Shown here in pieces: positions 35,362 to 43,796 of a stretch of DNA of 64,000 bases; within the stretch, counting starts at the first letter, position 1; each line of letters starts with the position of its first letter. The stretch is from assembly GCF_043197795.1 (NCBI RefSeq), contig NZ_JBICTU010000011.1, positions 177,382 through 241,381 on the forward strand, written 5' to 3'. A program made the translations under genes and the position numbers. This DNA is from Sphaerisporangium sp040649355. GTDB taxonomy: Bacteria; Actinomycetota; Actinomycetes; Streptosporangiales; Streptosporangiaceae. Under the pieces are notes generated by a model. It ran no database searches. It had not been told where the DNA came from and saw nothing but the letters and a program-made list of their open reading frames with translations.

Positions 35362-36918
35362 GTGGTGGCTGAGCACGTCCGTATCCTCGGTCGGTATGAA
35401 CTGGACAAGATCCACCTCGCCAGAGGAGGCATGGGCGAGGTGTGGGGAGGCTTCGACAAACGCCTGGACCGCCGGGTCGCCGTCAAGTTCATCCGCTTCC
35501 CTGATGGCGTTCCCAATCCGGAGTTGGAGCGCAGGTTCATCCATGAAGCGATGATCATGGCCAAGCTGGATCACCCCGGGATACCCGCCATCCATGATGC
35601 GGGATCGTTCGAGGATCCGCTGCGCGGACCACGGCTGTTCCTGGTGATGCAGTTCGTCGAGGGCGTCACGCTCGACCATGTCGTCGACGAGCATGGCCCC
35701 CTTCCCGTCGGCTGGGTCGCCGCGATCGGAGCCCAGGTGGCGGCGGTGCTGAGCGCCGCCCACGAACGGTCGATCCTCCACCGGGATCTGAAGCCCGCCA
35801 ATCTCATGCTGTGTCCGGACGGCACCCTCAAGGTGCTCGACTTCGGGCTGGCCGTGCTCGATGACCCGAACCTGTCCCGGCTCACCCGCACCGGCCACAT
35901 GCTGGGCACCGCCTCGTACATGCCGCCGGAGCAGATCCGAGCCGGCACCCTGGCACCGCAGACCGACCTGTACGCCCTCGCTTGTGTGCTGCACGAGTTG
36001 TTCACGGGCAAAAGGCTGTTCACCGGGAAGACCGAGTACAGCGTGTTCGAGCAGCACGTACAGACCGCGCCCTCCTCGGTGCTCCCGCTCCGGCCCGACG
36101 TGCCGGCCGATCTTGACGCCCTCCTCCTGTCGATGCTGGCCAAGCGGGTGGAGGACAGGCCCGCGGACGCCGCGACCGTCCATGACCGGTTGCTTCCCTA
36201 TGTAACCAGGGTCGGGCAGCTTCCCGGTGTCACCGTGAGCGGACCCAGCCCGCTGCGCATGTACTCGCAGGTGGTCGGTCGGATGCTGAATCGGCCTGAC
36301 GCGACGGGCGCGCCTGCGGCACGGGTCATCGCTCAGCCTTCCGGATGGGGTGACACGGACTTCAGCAGGGGAGACATCGAGCGTGCGCGTCGTGAGGCCA
36401 TGTCGCTCGTACGAGAATCCCGCTACAGCCAGGCTGTCGACGTGCTCGCGACCGTCGCCGAGCCGGCCGGCCAGGCCCTCGGCGCGGATGATCCCGAAGT
36501 ACTCAGCTTGCGCATGCAACTCGCCAACGTGCTGTTCGGGGGCGGCGACTACCGCCAGGCGGTTCCGGAATTCCACCGGCTCGCCGCGGATCTGGCGAAG
36601 CGGTACACCGCCGACGACGAGCGGGTCTTCCAGTGCCGTATGCAGGAGGCCACCTGTCACGCTCACCTTGGGGATGGTGCGCTCGCCCTCCGACTGATGA
36701 ACGATCTTCTGTTCGACGAGATGCATGCCTATCCGGTGGACGACCCACGGACCCTGGAGCTGCGGCGGCAGATCGGCGAGTTGGAGAAGAGCACCGGCGA
36801 CATCGACTCCGCCCGCCGCACGCTCGCCGACCTGCTCGATGATCTCGACCGCCTGTACGGCTCCGACCACCCGGCGACGGTCAGAGTCCGGGATGGTCTC
36901 GCCCGACTTACTCTCTGA
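35362..36918 (+). CDS. Soluble Ser/Thr protein kinase with C-terminal TPR-like repeats
   Basis: An Hanks-type kinase of 518 residues: glycine loop ARGGMGEVW (20-28), K42 in VAVKFIR, catalytic H140-RDLKP (D142), D160-FG, and GTASYMPPEQI in the activation/P+1 region. Residues ~330-515 are helical repeats (SRYSQAVDVLATVAEPAGQA, VLFGGGDYRQAVPEFHRLAA, LGDGALALRLMNDLL), the pattern of TPR or Kinesin-light-chain-like repeats. There is no transmembrane or PASTA segment, unlike housekeeping PknB-type kinases. The start may be GTG 35365, with CCGGAGG just upstream. Its location behind a methylase in a defence island suggests signalling on infection, as kinases do in Pgl/BREX-like systems; this is inference. 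Confidence 0.88.
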   Translation: MVAEHVRILGRYELDKIHLARGGMGEVWGGFDKRLDRRVAVKFIRFPDGVPNPELERRFIHEAMIMAKLDHPGIPAIHDAGSFEDPLRGPRLFLVMQFVEGVTLDHVVDEHGPLPVGWVAAIGAQVAAVLSAAHERSILHRDLKPANLMLCPDGTLKVLDFGLAVLDDPNLSRLTRTGHMLGTASYMPPEQIRAGTLAPQTDLYALACVLHELFTGKRLFTGKTEYSVFEQHVQTAPSSVLPLRPDVPADLDALLLSMLAKRVEDRPADAATVHDRLLPYVTRVGQLPGVTVSGPSPLRMYSQVVGRMLNRPDATGAPAARVIAQPSGWGDTDFSRGDIERARREAMSLVRESRYSQAVDVLATVAEPAGQALGADDPEVLSLRMQLANVLFGGGDYRQAVPEFHRLAADLAKRYTADDERVFQCRMQEATCHAHLGDGALALRLMNDLLFDEMHAYPVDDPRTLELRRQIGELEKSTGDIDSARRTLADLLDDLDRLYGSDHPATVRVRDGLARLTL

Positions 36919-37155
36919 GTTGGCCGCCCGACCTGGTCGCCAAGCCTCGGCTTGTACTGGATGACAGCGGAGGGACGACAGGTGCCCTACCTCAGACGCG
37001 TACGGCTAACGACATTCCGCTGGGCGATCGCCAACCGCAGGTCTGACGGTGCCCTCCTATCCGGCAGGGCGATCGCAGCCCAAACGCAGTGGCAACGACG
37101 GCCAGCACGGATGACGCCAGTTCGTATCTTGATCTCAGGCAGGGCGCCCGATCAG

Positions 37156-38687
37156 CTAGTCGCCTCGAATCGCATCAGCGAGAGCAGGACCTGTGCTCAA
37201 CCTGCCGATGAGCTCAAGGACGAATCGTGATATTCCGTACTCGTTTCGCTCTCCCCAAGACATTGTCCAGTAGCCGCCGTAGATCAGAGTGGCGGTCTGT
37301 TTCGTCCGCGTAAGGCCGACGTAGAACGGTCTTCTTGACTCTGTGAGTCCTGCCTTACTCGGTTCAAGGTGCCGTCCATGCGGGCGCGACCACGGGCGGT
37401 AAGGCATGATGCCGTCCACGAGCCCGGGCAGCATGACGAAGTCCCACTCGCGCCCCTTCGCGGAATGATAGGTCGTGAGGGTTAGCCTGCCGACGCGAAC
37501 AGAGCCCGCGACGTCGCCTACCGTGAGTCCGTAGCTCTGGGCGACGTTCATGAAGCCTTGGAGTGCTTTCTGGTCCCGGACGATCGGGCTCCCTGTGCCC
37601 ACAGCGGCAAGTTGCAGCGCATCAGAAAGTTTTTCCAACCAAAGGGCCAGGTAGTCCTCTGCGGATGTCCCATGGAGGGCCTTGACCAGTAGGCCTCCAA
37701 CGACGTGTTCGGGGAGTTCGAGTAGACCGCTGCTGCGTCGAAGTCGGTTGTAGGTGTGCGCCAGATCCGTGATCGTGCTCACGCTGTCGACATGGTGATC
37801 GATTTTCCCATGGATCGGCTGAGGTCCGAGGATGGCACGGGCGGCGCACTCTCGGATGAAGTCGGCCAGGTCGCCCTTGGGGAGACGGTGTTCGCCCTCA
37901 TGAACGTATGCAAGGCCGCTCATGTCGAAAGCATTGATGAGCGCGTCCAATAGCTCACCCTTGCGCGGGTAGAAAACCGCGATCTTGTGGAGGTCCACGC
38001 CTGAGGCCATGAGCTGGTCCACCTTGTCGACAACACGCTGTGCGTGGTCAGGCAGGTCTCCAGCGAGAGGAACGAATTCCAGGCCTCCGGAATCGCTGCG
38101 AAGGGGGTCTGCCCGGTGGGTACGGGCCCCGTCAAGCGCGACATGGCTGGCATCGATCACGGCTTGTCCGCAGCGGTAGTTGATATTGAGAGGGATTTCG
38201 CGGAAGTCCGAATGCGAAGCCAGTTCCAGGAGATGCGGGGTTCGGCCCCGGTAAAGGACATGACGGACTGATCGGGATCGCCGAAGGCGGCGACTCGAAC
38301 ACCTTCATGGTCATGCAGGTGCAAGACCAGCTCATGTAAGACTGGGCCGAGATCCTGGTACTCGTCGACGATCAACCAGGGATATCGGGCGGCGATCATC
38401 TTCGAAACCTTCGGGTTCTCGCGCAGGACCCGTAGCGACTGCGCGACGATCGAGTCGAAGTCGAACAGCCCGATTGTCGTCAAATGGACGGAGGTGTAGA
38501 CGGCGAGGTCCAGGCGGCCGAAGCCGAGCAGTACGAGGTTGGGGAGGGCGGCCGCGATGACGACGCTGAACACGGGCTTGTGCCAGGCGTCGGCGGCCGG
38601 TCGGAGCCGCAGGACGCCCCTGAACGGTAGTGGCCGGACCCGGCGGCCAGGTCGCTGAGGTGTGGTCGTGCCGCCGTGATCCCGCAT
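37156..38687 (-). pseudogene. UvrD/Rep-type helicase, 5'-truncated and frameshifted
   Basis: Two minus-strand frames give consecutive parts of one SF1 helicase. The upstream frame (38687-38157) has motif II LIVDEYQDLGPVLHEL and motif III GDPDQSVMSFTGAEP. The downstream frame continues with ELASHSDFREIPLNINYRCG, then motif V TYHSAKGREWDFVMLPG and motif VI RRPFYVGLTRTKQTATLI. A one-base loss near 38228-38236 separates them, and the Walker A part is missing at the 5' end. The intact original would be ~500+ residues. Stand-alone UvrD-like helicases occur in Gabija-type and other defence loci, but no partner nuclease is visible here. Confidence 0.85.
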
Positions 38688-38798
38688 CCGAACAACTTGG
38701 CAGATGATTTACTTGGAAAATTTTCGCCGCGCCACCTGATCCGGGACCCGGATACGCTGCCGGTGCGGAATGACCTTCGACGAGGAACTGGGAAGACC

Positions 38799-39059
38799 GT
38801 GACACGTGATCTCTGCTCGAAATGCGGCTCGCCCCATGTCATGGCCGGCGTGGAGGTGCGCGATCACGCGAGGAACGGTTCGCTGCCGCTGAGCGTCCGC
38901 GTCGAGGAGCCCGAGCCGCCGGACCACGGGTTCGTCTGGAAGCAGGGCTCCTCGACGGGCACCGTGCGCGCCTGGATCTGTGCGTCCTGCGGCTACACAG
39001 AGCTCTACACTGACAACCTCGCCGCCCTGTACGAGAGCTACCGCAAGGCCCACCCCTGA
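38799..39059 (+). CDS. Small zinc-ribbon protein
   Basis: An 86-residue protein with two Cys pairs: CSKCGSPHVM near the N-terminus and CASCGYTEL near residue 67. This is a CxxC...CxxC zinc ribbon with a beta-rich middle (VEVRDHARNGSLPLSVRVEE, GTVRAWICASCG). The closing helix is NLAALYESYRKAHP. Similar stand-alone ribbons are common in actinomycetes without an assigned job. The GTG start has GGGAAG at 38790-38795. AT-rich sequence upstream (38690-38735) may hold its promoter. Confidence 0.75.
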   Translation: MTRDLCSKCGSPHVMAGVEVRDHARNGSLPLSVRVEEPEPPDHGFVWKQGSSTGTVRAWICASCGYTELYTDNLAALYESYRKAHP

Positions 39060-39130
39060 CAGCGGCGCCGCTCGCGATCCAAGGGGGAGTCGCCAAGCGC
39101 GTCGCTCAACGCCTCCGAAGCCGGCCCGCG

Positions 39131-40165
39131 TCACGGCGTCAGCACCTTGGTGGCGATCTCCGCCGCGACGACGAGGTCCTCCATGGCGAGGCCGACCGAC
39201 TTGAAGAGGGTGGGACGCTCCGGGCGGGTCCACGGTTCGGTGACGACGCGGTGCAGGTCGACGTCGAAGACGGAGTCGTCCGCCGCGCCGGACTTCACCG
39301 CCATGATCAGGTCTCCGGCCTCGCGGCGGGCCGGGCCGGGCTGCTCGACCACGACGAAGGCCCGCCGCACGGTCTCGCAGTCGACCTCTCGCACCTCGGG
39401 GTGGTGGCCGCCGATGGCGTTGACATGTGCCACGTCGGCCAGAAGGCGGCCGTCGAACAGGGGAGTGGCCGAACCGGTGCAGGTGCAGACGATGTCGGCC
39501 GCCGCCACGTCAGCGGGGGTGCCGGGAGTCACCGGCAGCCCGTGTTCCACGGCGAGCTCGCCGGCCAGTTTCGCGGCCCGCGCCGGATCGCGGGAGACGA
39601 CGCGCACCTCGGCCAGTTGCCGGACGCCGAGCATCGCCCGCACATGCGACCGGGCCTGCGGGCCGGTGCCGAAGACCACCAGGGTCCGCGCGTCGGTGTG
39701 GGCCAGATAGCGGGTCGCCAGAGCGCTGACGGCGGCGGTCCGCAGCGCGGTCAGTTCGGACGCGTCCAGGAGCAGCCTCGGGACCAGGGTCGCGGCGTCG
39801 AAGAGGACGTAGGTGCCGTTGATCCGGTCCACCGAGAGCGCGGGGTTGCCGGGGGCGACGGTGACGAGCTTGGTGCCCGCCCACTCGGCGTGCTCGCTGG
39901 GCATCACCAGCAGCTCGCCGTGGCTCCACGGAACGGCCGTGCGGGGCGGGTCGTCCTCGCCCGCGCGGGCGCGGAACGCCTGCTCCAGCGCCATCACCGC
40001 GTGCTCCATCGGCAGGACGCGCCGGATCTGCTCACCCGTGACGTATGGCGGGGGCTCGTTGTCCGCCCCTCGACCGATCTGCTCACCCGTGACGTACTGC
40101 GGGGGCTGGTCGTCCGCCCCCCGACCGAGACGCCGTGGCCATGGCCCCCTCGACGCCGCCGTCAT
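39131..40165 (-). CDS. Ornithine cyclodeaminase / mu-crystallin family protein
   Basis: An NAD(P)-binding protein of 344 residues. After the first ~50 residues come the family's MEHAVMALEQAFRARAGEDD and PSEHAEWAGTKLVTVAPGNP. The Rossmann core is ARTLVVFGTGPQARSHVRAM, followed by VRVVSRDPARA and ADIVCTCTGSATPLFDG, with NAIGGHHPEVREVD near the end. Members convert ornithine to proline or reduce cyclic imines and keto acids; the substrate here is unknown. It overlaps the M17 peptidase by 4 bp (ATGA). The N-terminus holds a 17-residue tandem duplication (GRGADDQPPQYVTGEQI). Confidence 0.9.
   Translation of the reverse strand: MTAASRGPWPRRLGRGADDQPPQYVTGEQIGRGADNEPPPYVTGEQIRRVLPMEHAVMALEQAFRARAGEDDPPRTAVPWSHGELLVMPSEHAEWAGTKLVTVAPGNPALSVDRINGTYVLFDAATLVPRLLLDASELTALRTAAVSALATRYLAHTDARTLVVFGTGPQARSHVRAMLGVRQLAEVRVVSRDPARAAKLAGELAVEHGLPVTPGTPADVAAADIVCTCTGSATPLFDGRLLADVAHVNAIGGHHPEVREVDCETVRRAFVVVEQPGPARREAGDLIMAVKSGAADDSVFDVDLHRVVTEPWTRPERPTLFKSVGLAMEDLVVAAEIATKVLTP
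40025..40126. repeat. 51-bp tandem duplication inside the cyclodeaminase 5' end
   Basis: Bases 40025-40075 and 40076-40126 are two adjacent 51-bp units of about 88% identity, both starting GATCTGCTCACCCGTGACG. They keep frame and encode two 17-residue copies differing by D/N, Q/E and Q/P. Homologues should have one copy. Confidence 0.9.
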
Positions 40166-41556
40166 GAGCGGTCCAGTGGAACCGCGGCGGTCGCGAGCGA
40201 CTCCAGCAGCCGGGTGAGGGTGAGCACGCCGAAGCCGGTGGCGCCGTGGCCGGAGGCGGGACCGCGCCATGCCGGCCCGCTGATGTCCAGGTGGGCGAAC
40301 GGGATCTCCTCCGGGACGAACTCGCCGAGCAGCAGGGCCGCCGTGATGGCACGGCCCGTGTCGGCCTCGGGGAAGTTCCGCACCTCGGCGTAGCCGGACG
40401 CGATCTGGTCCCGGTAGCGACGCGCCCAGGGCAGCGCCCACAGCGGCTCGCCGGCGAGCGCGCCCGCCCGGAGCACCTGCCGCGTCAGGCCCCGGTCGCG
40501 GCCGAGCACCCCGCCGATCTCCGGTCCGAGCGCCGTCACCACCTGGTAGGTCAGCGTGGCGACGTCCACGATCGCGCCGGGGCGTTCCCGCGCGGCGAGG
40601 GCGAGCGCGTCGGCCAGCGTCACCCGGCCCTCGAAGTCGGTGTCCAGCACCTGGATCCGCCGGCCGTCACAGGCGCGCAGCACGTCGCCGGGCCGTACGC
40701 CGGCCGGGCCGATCATGTTCTCGGCGAGCGGGAGCAGGCCGCGGACCGCGACAGGGAGCCCCCGCCTGGCCAGCACCGACATCACGGCGAGTACGACCGC
40801 GGCGCCCGCCATGTCGCCCCGCATGCCCATCATGGCCGCGGGTGACTTCAGGGACAGGCCGCCGGAGTCGAAGGTGATGCCCTTGCCCACCAGCGTGACC
40901 GAACACCGCGCGCCCGGGGGCTCGTGGCGCAGGTCCACCAGCCGAGGCGGGTGCGGAGATCCGGCGCCCATGCCGAGCAGGGCCCCCATCCCGAGTTCCC
41001 GCAGGTCATGCTCGTCCAGGACCCGTACGGCCAGGCCTTCCCGGGCGGCGACGTCCCGCGCGAGGCACGCCAGGTCATCCGGGACGAGCTCGCTCGGCGG
41101 GCGGTTGGTCAGTTCCCGGGCCAGCAGCACGGCCTCCGCGTCCAGCAGCCCCGCGGTGGCGTGGTCACCGTCGGGTCCATCCAGCCCGGTGAGCGTCACG
41201 CTGAGCGGCCGCGCGGCCGTGAGGGCCAGCCCGGCCACGACCGCGCGGACGGATTCCCCGGCGCCGAGCGCGCCCGCGCCGCGGCCCGCCAGGTCGACCC
41301 GCACGGCATCGCCGGGCAGCAGTGCCGCCGCGGCCGCCGCGGCGGCGCGCAGCCGCTCGGCGTCGCACCCGTCCAGCGGCCCGAGACCGGCCAGCAGCAC
41401 AGGACCCCCGTCCTCGACCGGCGCGGTGGAGCCCGGCTCGGCCGTGAACCCCTCCCACCTGAGCAGGCCCGCCGCGCGAAGGCTCTCCACCTCCTCGGTG
41501 AAGACCCCTCGCACCTCCGGCACATCCGCCCGACCCGGTCCGACCGCGACGTCCAT
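40162..41556 (-). CDS. M17 leucyl aminopeptidase family protein
   Basis: A 464-residue di-metal aminopeptidase. The N-terminal domain is variable and Ala-rich. The C-terminal catalytic domain has VGKGITFDSGGLSLK, GDMAGAAVVL, PLAENMIGPAGVRPGDV and TDFEGRVTLADALALA. The metal ligands of the family (Lys and Asp in KGITFD, Asp in GDM, Asp/Glu in TDFEGR) and the bicarbonate-binding Arg are kept. The usual NTDAEGRL signature reads DTDFEGRV, an unusual change beside the active site. It is divergent from hyuA across 163 bp and co-transcribed with the cyclodeaminase gene, so peptide or amino-acid amide cleavage is likely part of this catabolic island. Confidence 0.92.
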   Translation of the reverse strand: MDVAVGPGRADVPEVRGVFTEEVESLRAAGLLRWEGFTAEPGSTAPVEDGGPVLLAGLGPLDGCDAERLRAAAAAAAALLPGDAVRVDLAGRGAGALGAGESVRAVVAGLALTAARPLSVTLTGLDGPDGDHATAGLLDAEAVLLARELTNRPPSELVPDDLACLARDVAAREGLAVRVLDEHDLRELGMGALLGMGAGSPHPPRLVDLRHEPPGARCSVTLVGKGITFDSGGLSLKSPAAMMGMRGDMAGAAVVLAVMSVLARRGLPVAVRGLLPLAENMIGPAGVRPGDVLRACDGRRIQVLDTDFEGRVTLADALALAARERPGAIVDVATLTYQVVTALGPEIGGVLGRDRGLTRQVLRAGALAGEPLWALPWARRYRDQIASGYAEVRNFPEADTGRAITAALLLGEFVPEEIPFAHLDISGPAWRGPASGHGATGFGVLTLTRLLESLATAAVPLDRS

Positions 41557-41719
41557 CGCCTACCTCCCCTGTTACGGCGCGCCCAGTTTCCCGCCGGACC
41601 TCAAGCCCTCGCAGGGCGCCTCGCACGGTGACCCGGCGATGTGGTGGTCGCCGTGCACATCCCGGGTGGCCGCGCCGGAGCTACGGTCACCGCTACGCCT
41701 TGCAGAGAGGAGCTCCTTG

Positions 41720-43771
41720 ATGAGCCGTTTCCGGGTCTCCATGGACATCGGCGGCACATTCACCGACGTCATCGGCTACGACGAAGCCACCGGCCGTTAT
41801 CAGGTGGGCAAATCGTCCACAACGCCGGAAGACCTGACCGAGGGAGTGCTGACAGCGCTGGAGTCCCTGGTGGACTCCCCAGGCGACATCTCGTTCACGG
41901 TGCACGGCACCACGCAGGGGCTCAACGCCTTCCTTGAGCGGCGCGGCGTGAAGGTGCTGCTGCTGTCCACCAAGGGCGCGGGGGACACCTACCACATCGC
42001 GCGCGGCCCGCGCACCCGGCTGTACGACCTGCACTTCCGCAAGCCGGCGCCGCTGGTCCCGCTGCGCGACATCGTCGAGGTCGGCGGCCGGTTCGACGCC
42101 GGCGGCACGGAGCTCGAACCTCTGGACGAGCAGGCCGTGCGGCAGGCGGCCCAGCGCTACCGCGACGGCGGGTTCGGCGCGATCGCGGTCGCCTATCTCT
42201 TCAGCTACCTGGATCCGGCGCACGAGCTGCGCACCCGCGAGATCCTGAGCGAGGAGCTCGGCGAGGACCTCACGATCTCGCTGTCGCACGAGGCCGCGAA
42301 GGAGTGGCGGGAGTACGAGCGCACCTCCTCGGCGGTCGTCGAGGCGTACACCGGCCCGGTGGTGCGACGCTACCTGGAGCGTCTGGAGACGAACCTGACG
42401 GAGCGGGGGCTCGCCGTACCGCTGCACGTCATGCAGTCCTCCGGGGGCATCCTCACCGCCGAGTCGGCCCGCCGCCGCCCGTTGCAGACGCTGCTGTCCG
42501 GCCCGGTCGGCGGCACCATGGGCGGGGTCGAGCTGGCCCGCGCGATCGGCCGGCCGAACCTCATCTGCGTGGACATGGGCGGCACGTCCTTCGACGTGTC
42601 GCTGGTCATCGACGGGCAGCCGGACATCTCACCGGAGGCCAAGATCGAGGGCCTCCCGATGCTGATGAGCGTGGTGAACATCCACACCATCGGAGCCGGC
42701 GGCGGCTCCGTCGCCTGGCTGGAGGCCGGCGGCCTGCGGGTGGGCCCCCGCTCGGCGGGCGCGACCCCCGGCCCCGCCTGCTACGGCCGCAGCGGCACCG
42801 AGCCGACCGTGACGGACGCCAACCTCGTCCTGGGCCGCATCGACCCGGAGTGGTTCGCCGGCGGCTCGCTCACGCTGGACACCGGCGCGGCCCGTACCGC
42901 TCTGGAAGGCCTGGCACAGGGCCTCGGCCTGGACACCGTGGCCATGGCCGAAGGCGTCTGCGACGTCGCCAACGCCAAGATGGCCCAGGCGATCAGGACC
43001 ATCACCGTCTCGCGGGGCATCGAACCGCGCGACTTCACCCTGGTCGCCTTCGGCGGCGCCGGTCCGATGCACGCGGTCTTCCTCGCCAGGGAGCTCGGCA
43101 TCGGCGAGGTCGTGGTGCCGCGCTTCCCGGGCGCGTTCTCCGCGTGGGGCATGCTGCAGACCGACATCCGCAAGGACGCCTCGGACACCTACTTCCACCT
43201 CGACGCCGACCTGGACACCGCCGACATGGCGGCCAGGCTCGCGGCGATGGCCGAGGCCGCCCTGAGCTCGCTGGCCGACGAGGGGGTGCCCGAGCCGAAC
43301 CGCCGGGTGGAGTACGCGGTCGACATCCGTTACGCCGCTCAGGAGTACACCCTGACCGTGCCGCTCCTCGACGCGAGCGAGCCGGCCCGCGACGACTTCG
43401 TGGAGATCATCGCCAAGCGGTTCGGGCAGCAGCACGAGTCCCGTTACGGCCACGCGAACCTGGGCGCGCCGATCGAGTTCGTCACGCTGCGCACCACCGC
43501 GTTCGGCGACCTCGGCCGGGGCGCCGCCGAGCAGGTGGAGAGGGCCACGGAGACGGCGTTCCCGCACCGGCTCCGCGAGGTCGTGTTCGACGGCCAGAGC
43601 CGCTCGACCCCGCTCATCCGCCGTGAGGACCTGGCGGCCGGGCACGCGTTCGAGGGCCCGGCGATCATCGTGGAGGGCACGGCCACCACCGTGGTGCCCC
43701 CCGGCTTCTCGGTGTCGGTGGACCCCATCGGCTCCCTGGTGATCCGGACCAGCACGGACGGCACGCTGTGA
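41720..43771 (+). CDS. hyuA: Hydantoinase/oxoprolinase subunit A (first pair)
   Basis: ATP-dependent ring-opening subunit of the ASKHA fold, 683 residues. ATG 41720 with GAGAGGAGC upstream begins MSRFRVSMDIGGTFTDV, the phosphate-1 motif. CVDMGGTSFDVSL is phosphate-2 and FGGAGPMHAVFLARELGI the adenosine region. The C-terminal domain ends in IIVEGTATTVVPPGFSVSVD. With HyuB it would hydrolyse N-methylhydantoin, 5-oxoproline or a related cyclic amide using ATP. It is separated from hyuB by 25 bp. Confidence 0.93.
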   Translation: MSRFRVSMDIGGTFTDVIGYDEATGRYQVGKSSTTPEDLTEGVLTALESLVDSPGDISFTVHGTTQGLNAFLERRGVKVLLLSTKGAGDTYHIARGPRTRLYDLHFRKPAPLVPLRDIVEVGGRFDAGGTELEPLDEQAVRQAAQRYRDGGFGAIAVAYLFSYLDPAHELRTREILSEELGEDLTISLSHEAAKEWREYERTSSAVVEAYTGPVVRRYLERLETNLTERGLAVPLHVMQSSGGILTAESARRRPLQTLLSGPVGGTMGGVELARAIGRPNLICVDMGGTSFDVSLVIDGQPDISPEAKIEGLPMLMSVVNIHTIGAGGGSVAWLEAGGLRVGPRSAGATPGPACYGRSGTEPTVTDANLVLGRIDPEWFAGGSLTLDTGAARTALEGLAQGLGLDTVAMAEGVCDVANAKMAQAIRTITVSRGIEPRDFTLVAFGGAGPMHAVFLARELGIGEVVVPRFPGAFSAWGMLQTDIRKDASDTYFHLDADLDTADMAARLAAMAEAALSSLADEGVPEPNRRVEYAVDIRYAAQEYTLTVPLLDASEPARDDFVEIIAKRFGQQHESRYGHANLGAPIEFVTLRTTAFGDLGRGAAEQVERATETAFPHRLREVVFDGQSRSTPLIRREDLAAGHAFEGPAIIVEGTATTVVPPGFSVSVDPIGSLVIRTSTDGTL

Positions 43772-43796
43772 GAAACGCTGTGAGACAGGAGGAATC

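Noticed and set aside
33383..36918. Complete BREX, Pgl or DISARM locus
   Set aside because: Methylase and kinase are present, but no PglZ-type phosphatase, BrxC/PglY ATPase, BrxL or DrmA/B-like helicase is found in the window.
36919..37155. Short plus-strand frame after the kinase
   Set aside because: No family-like pattern, no good start, and overlap with the end of the helicase remnant; the gap seems to hold no gene.
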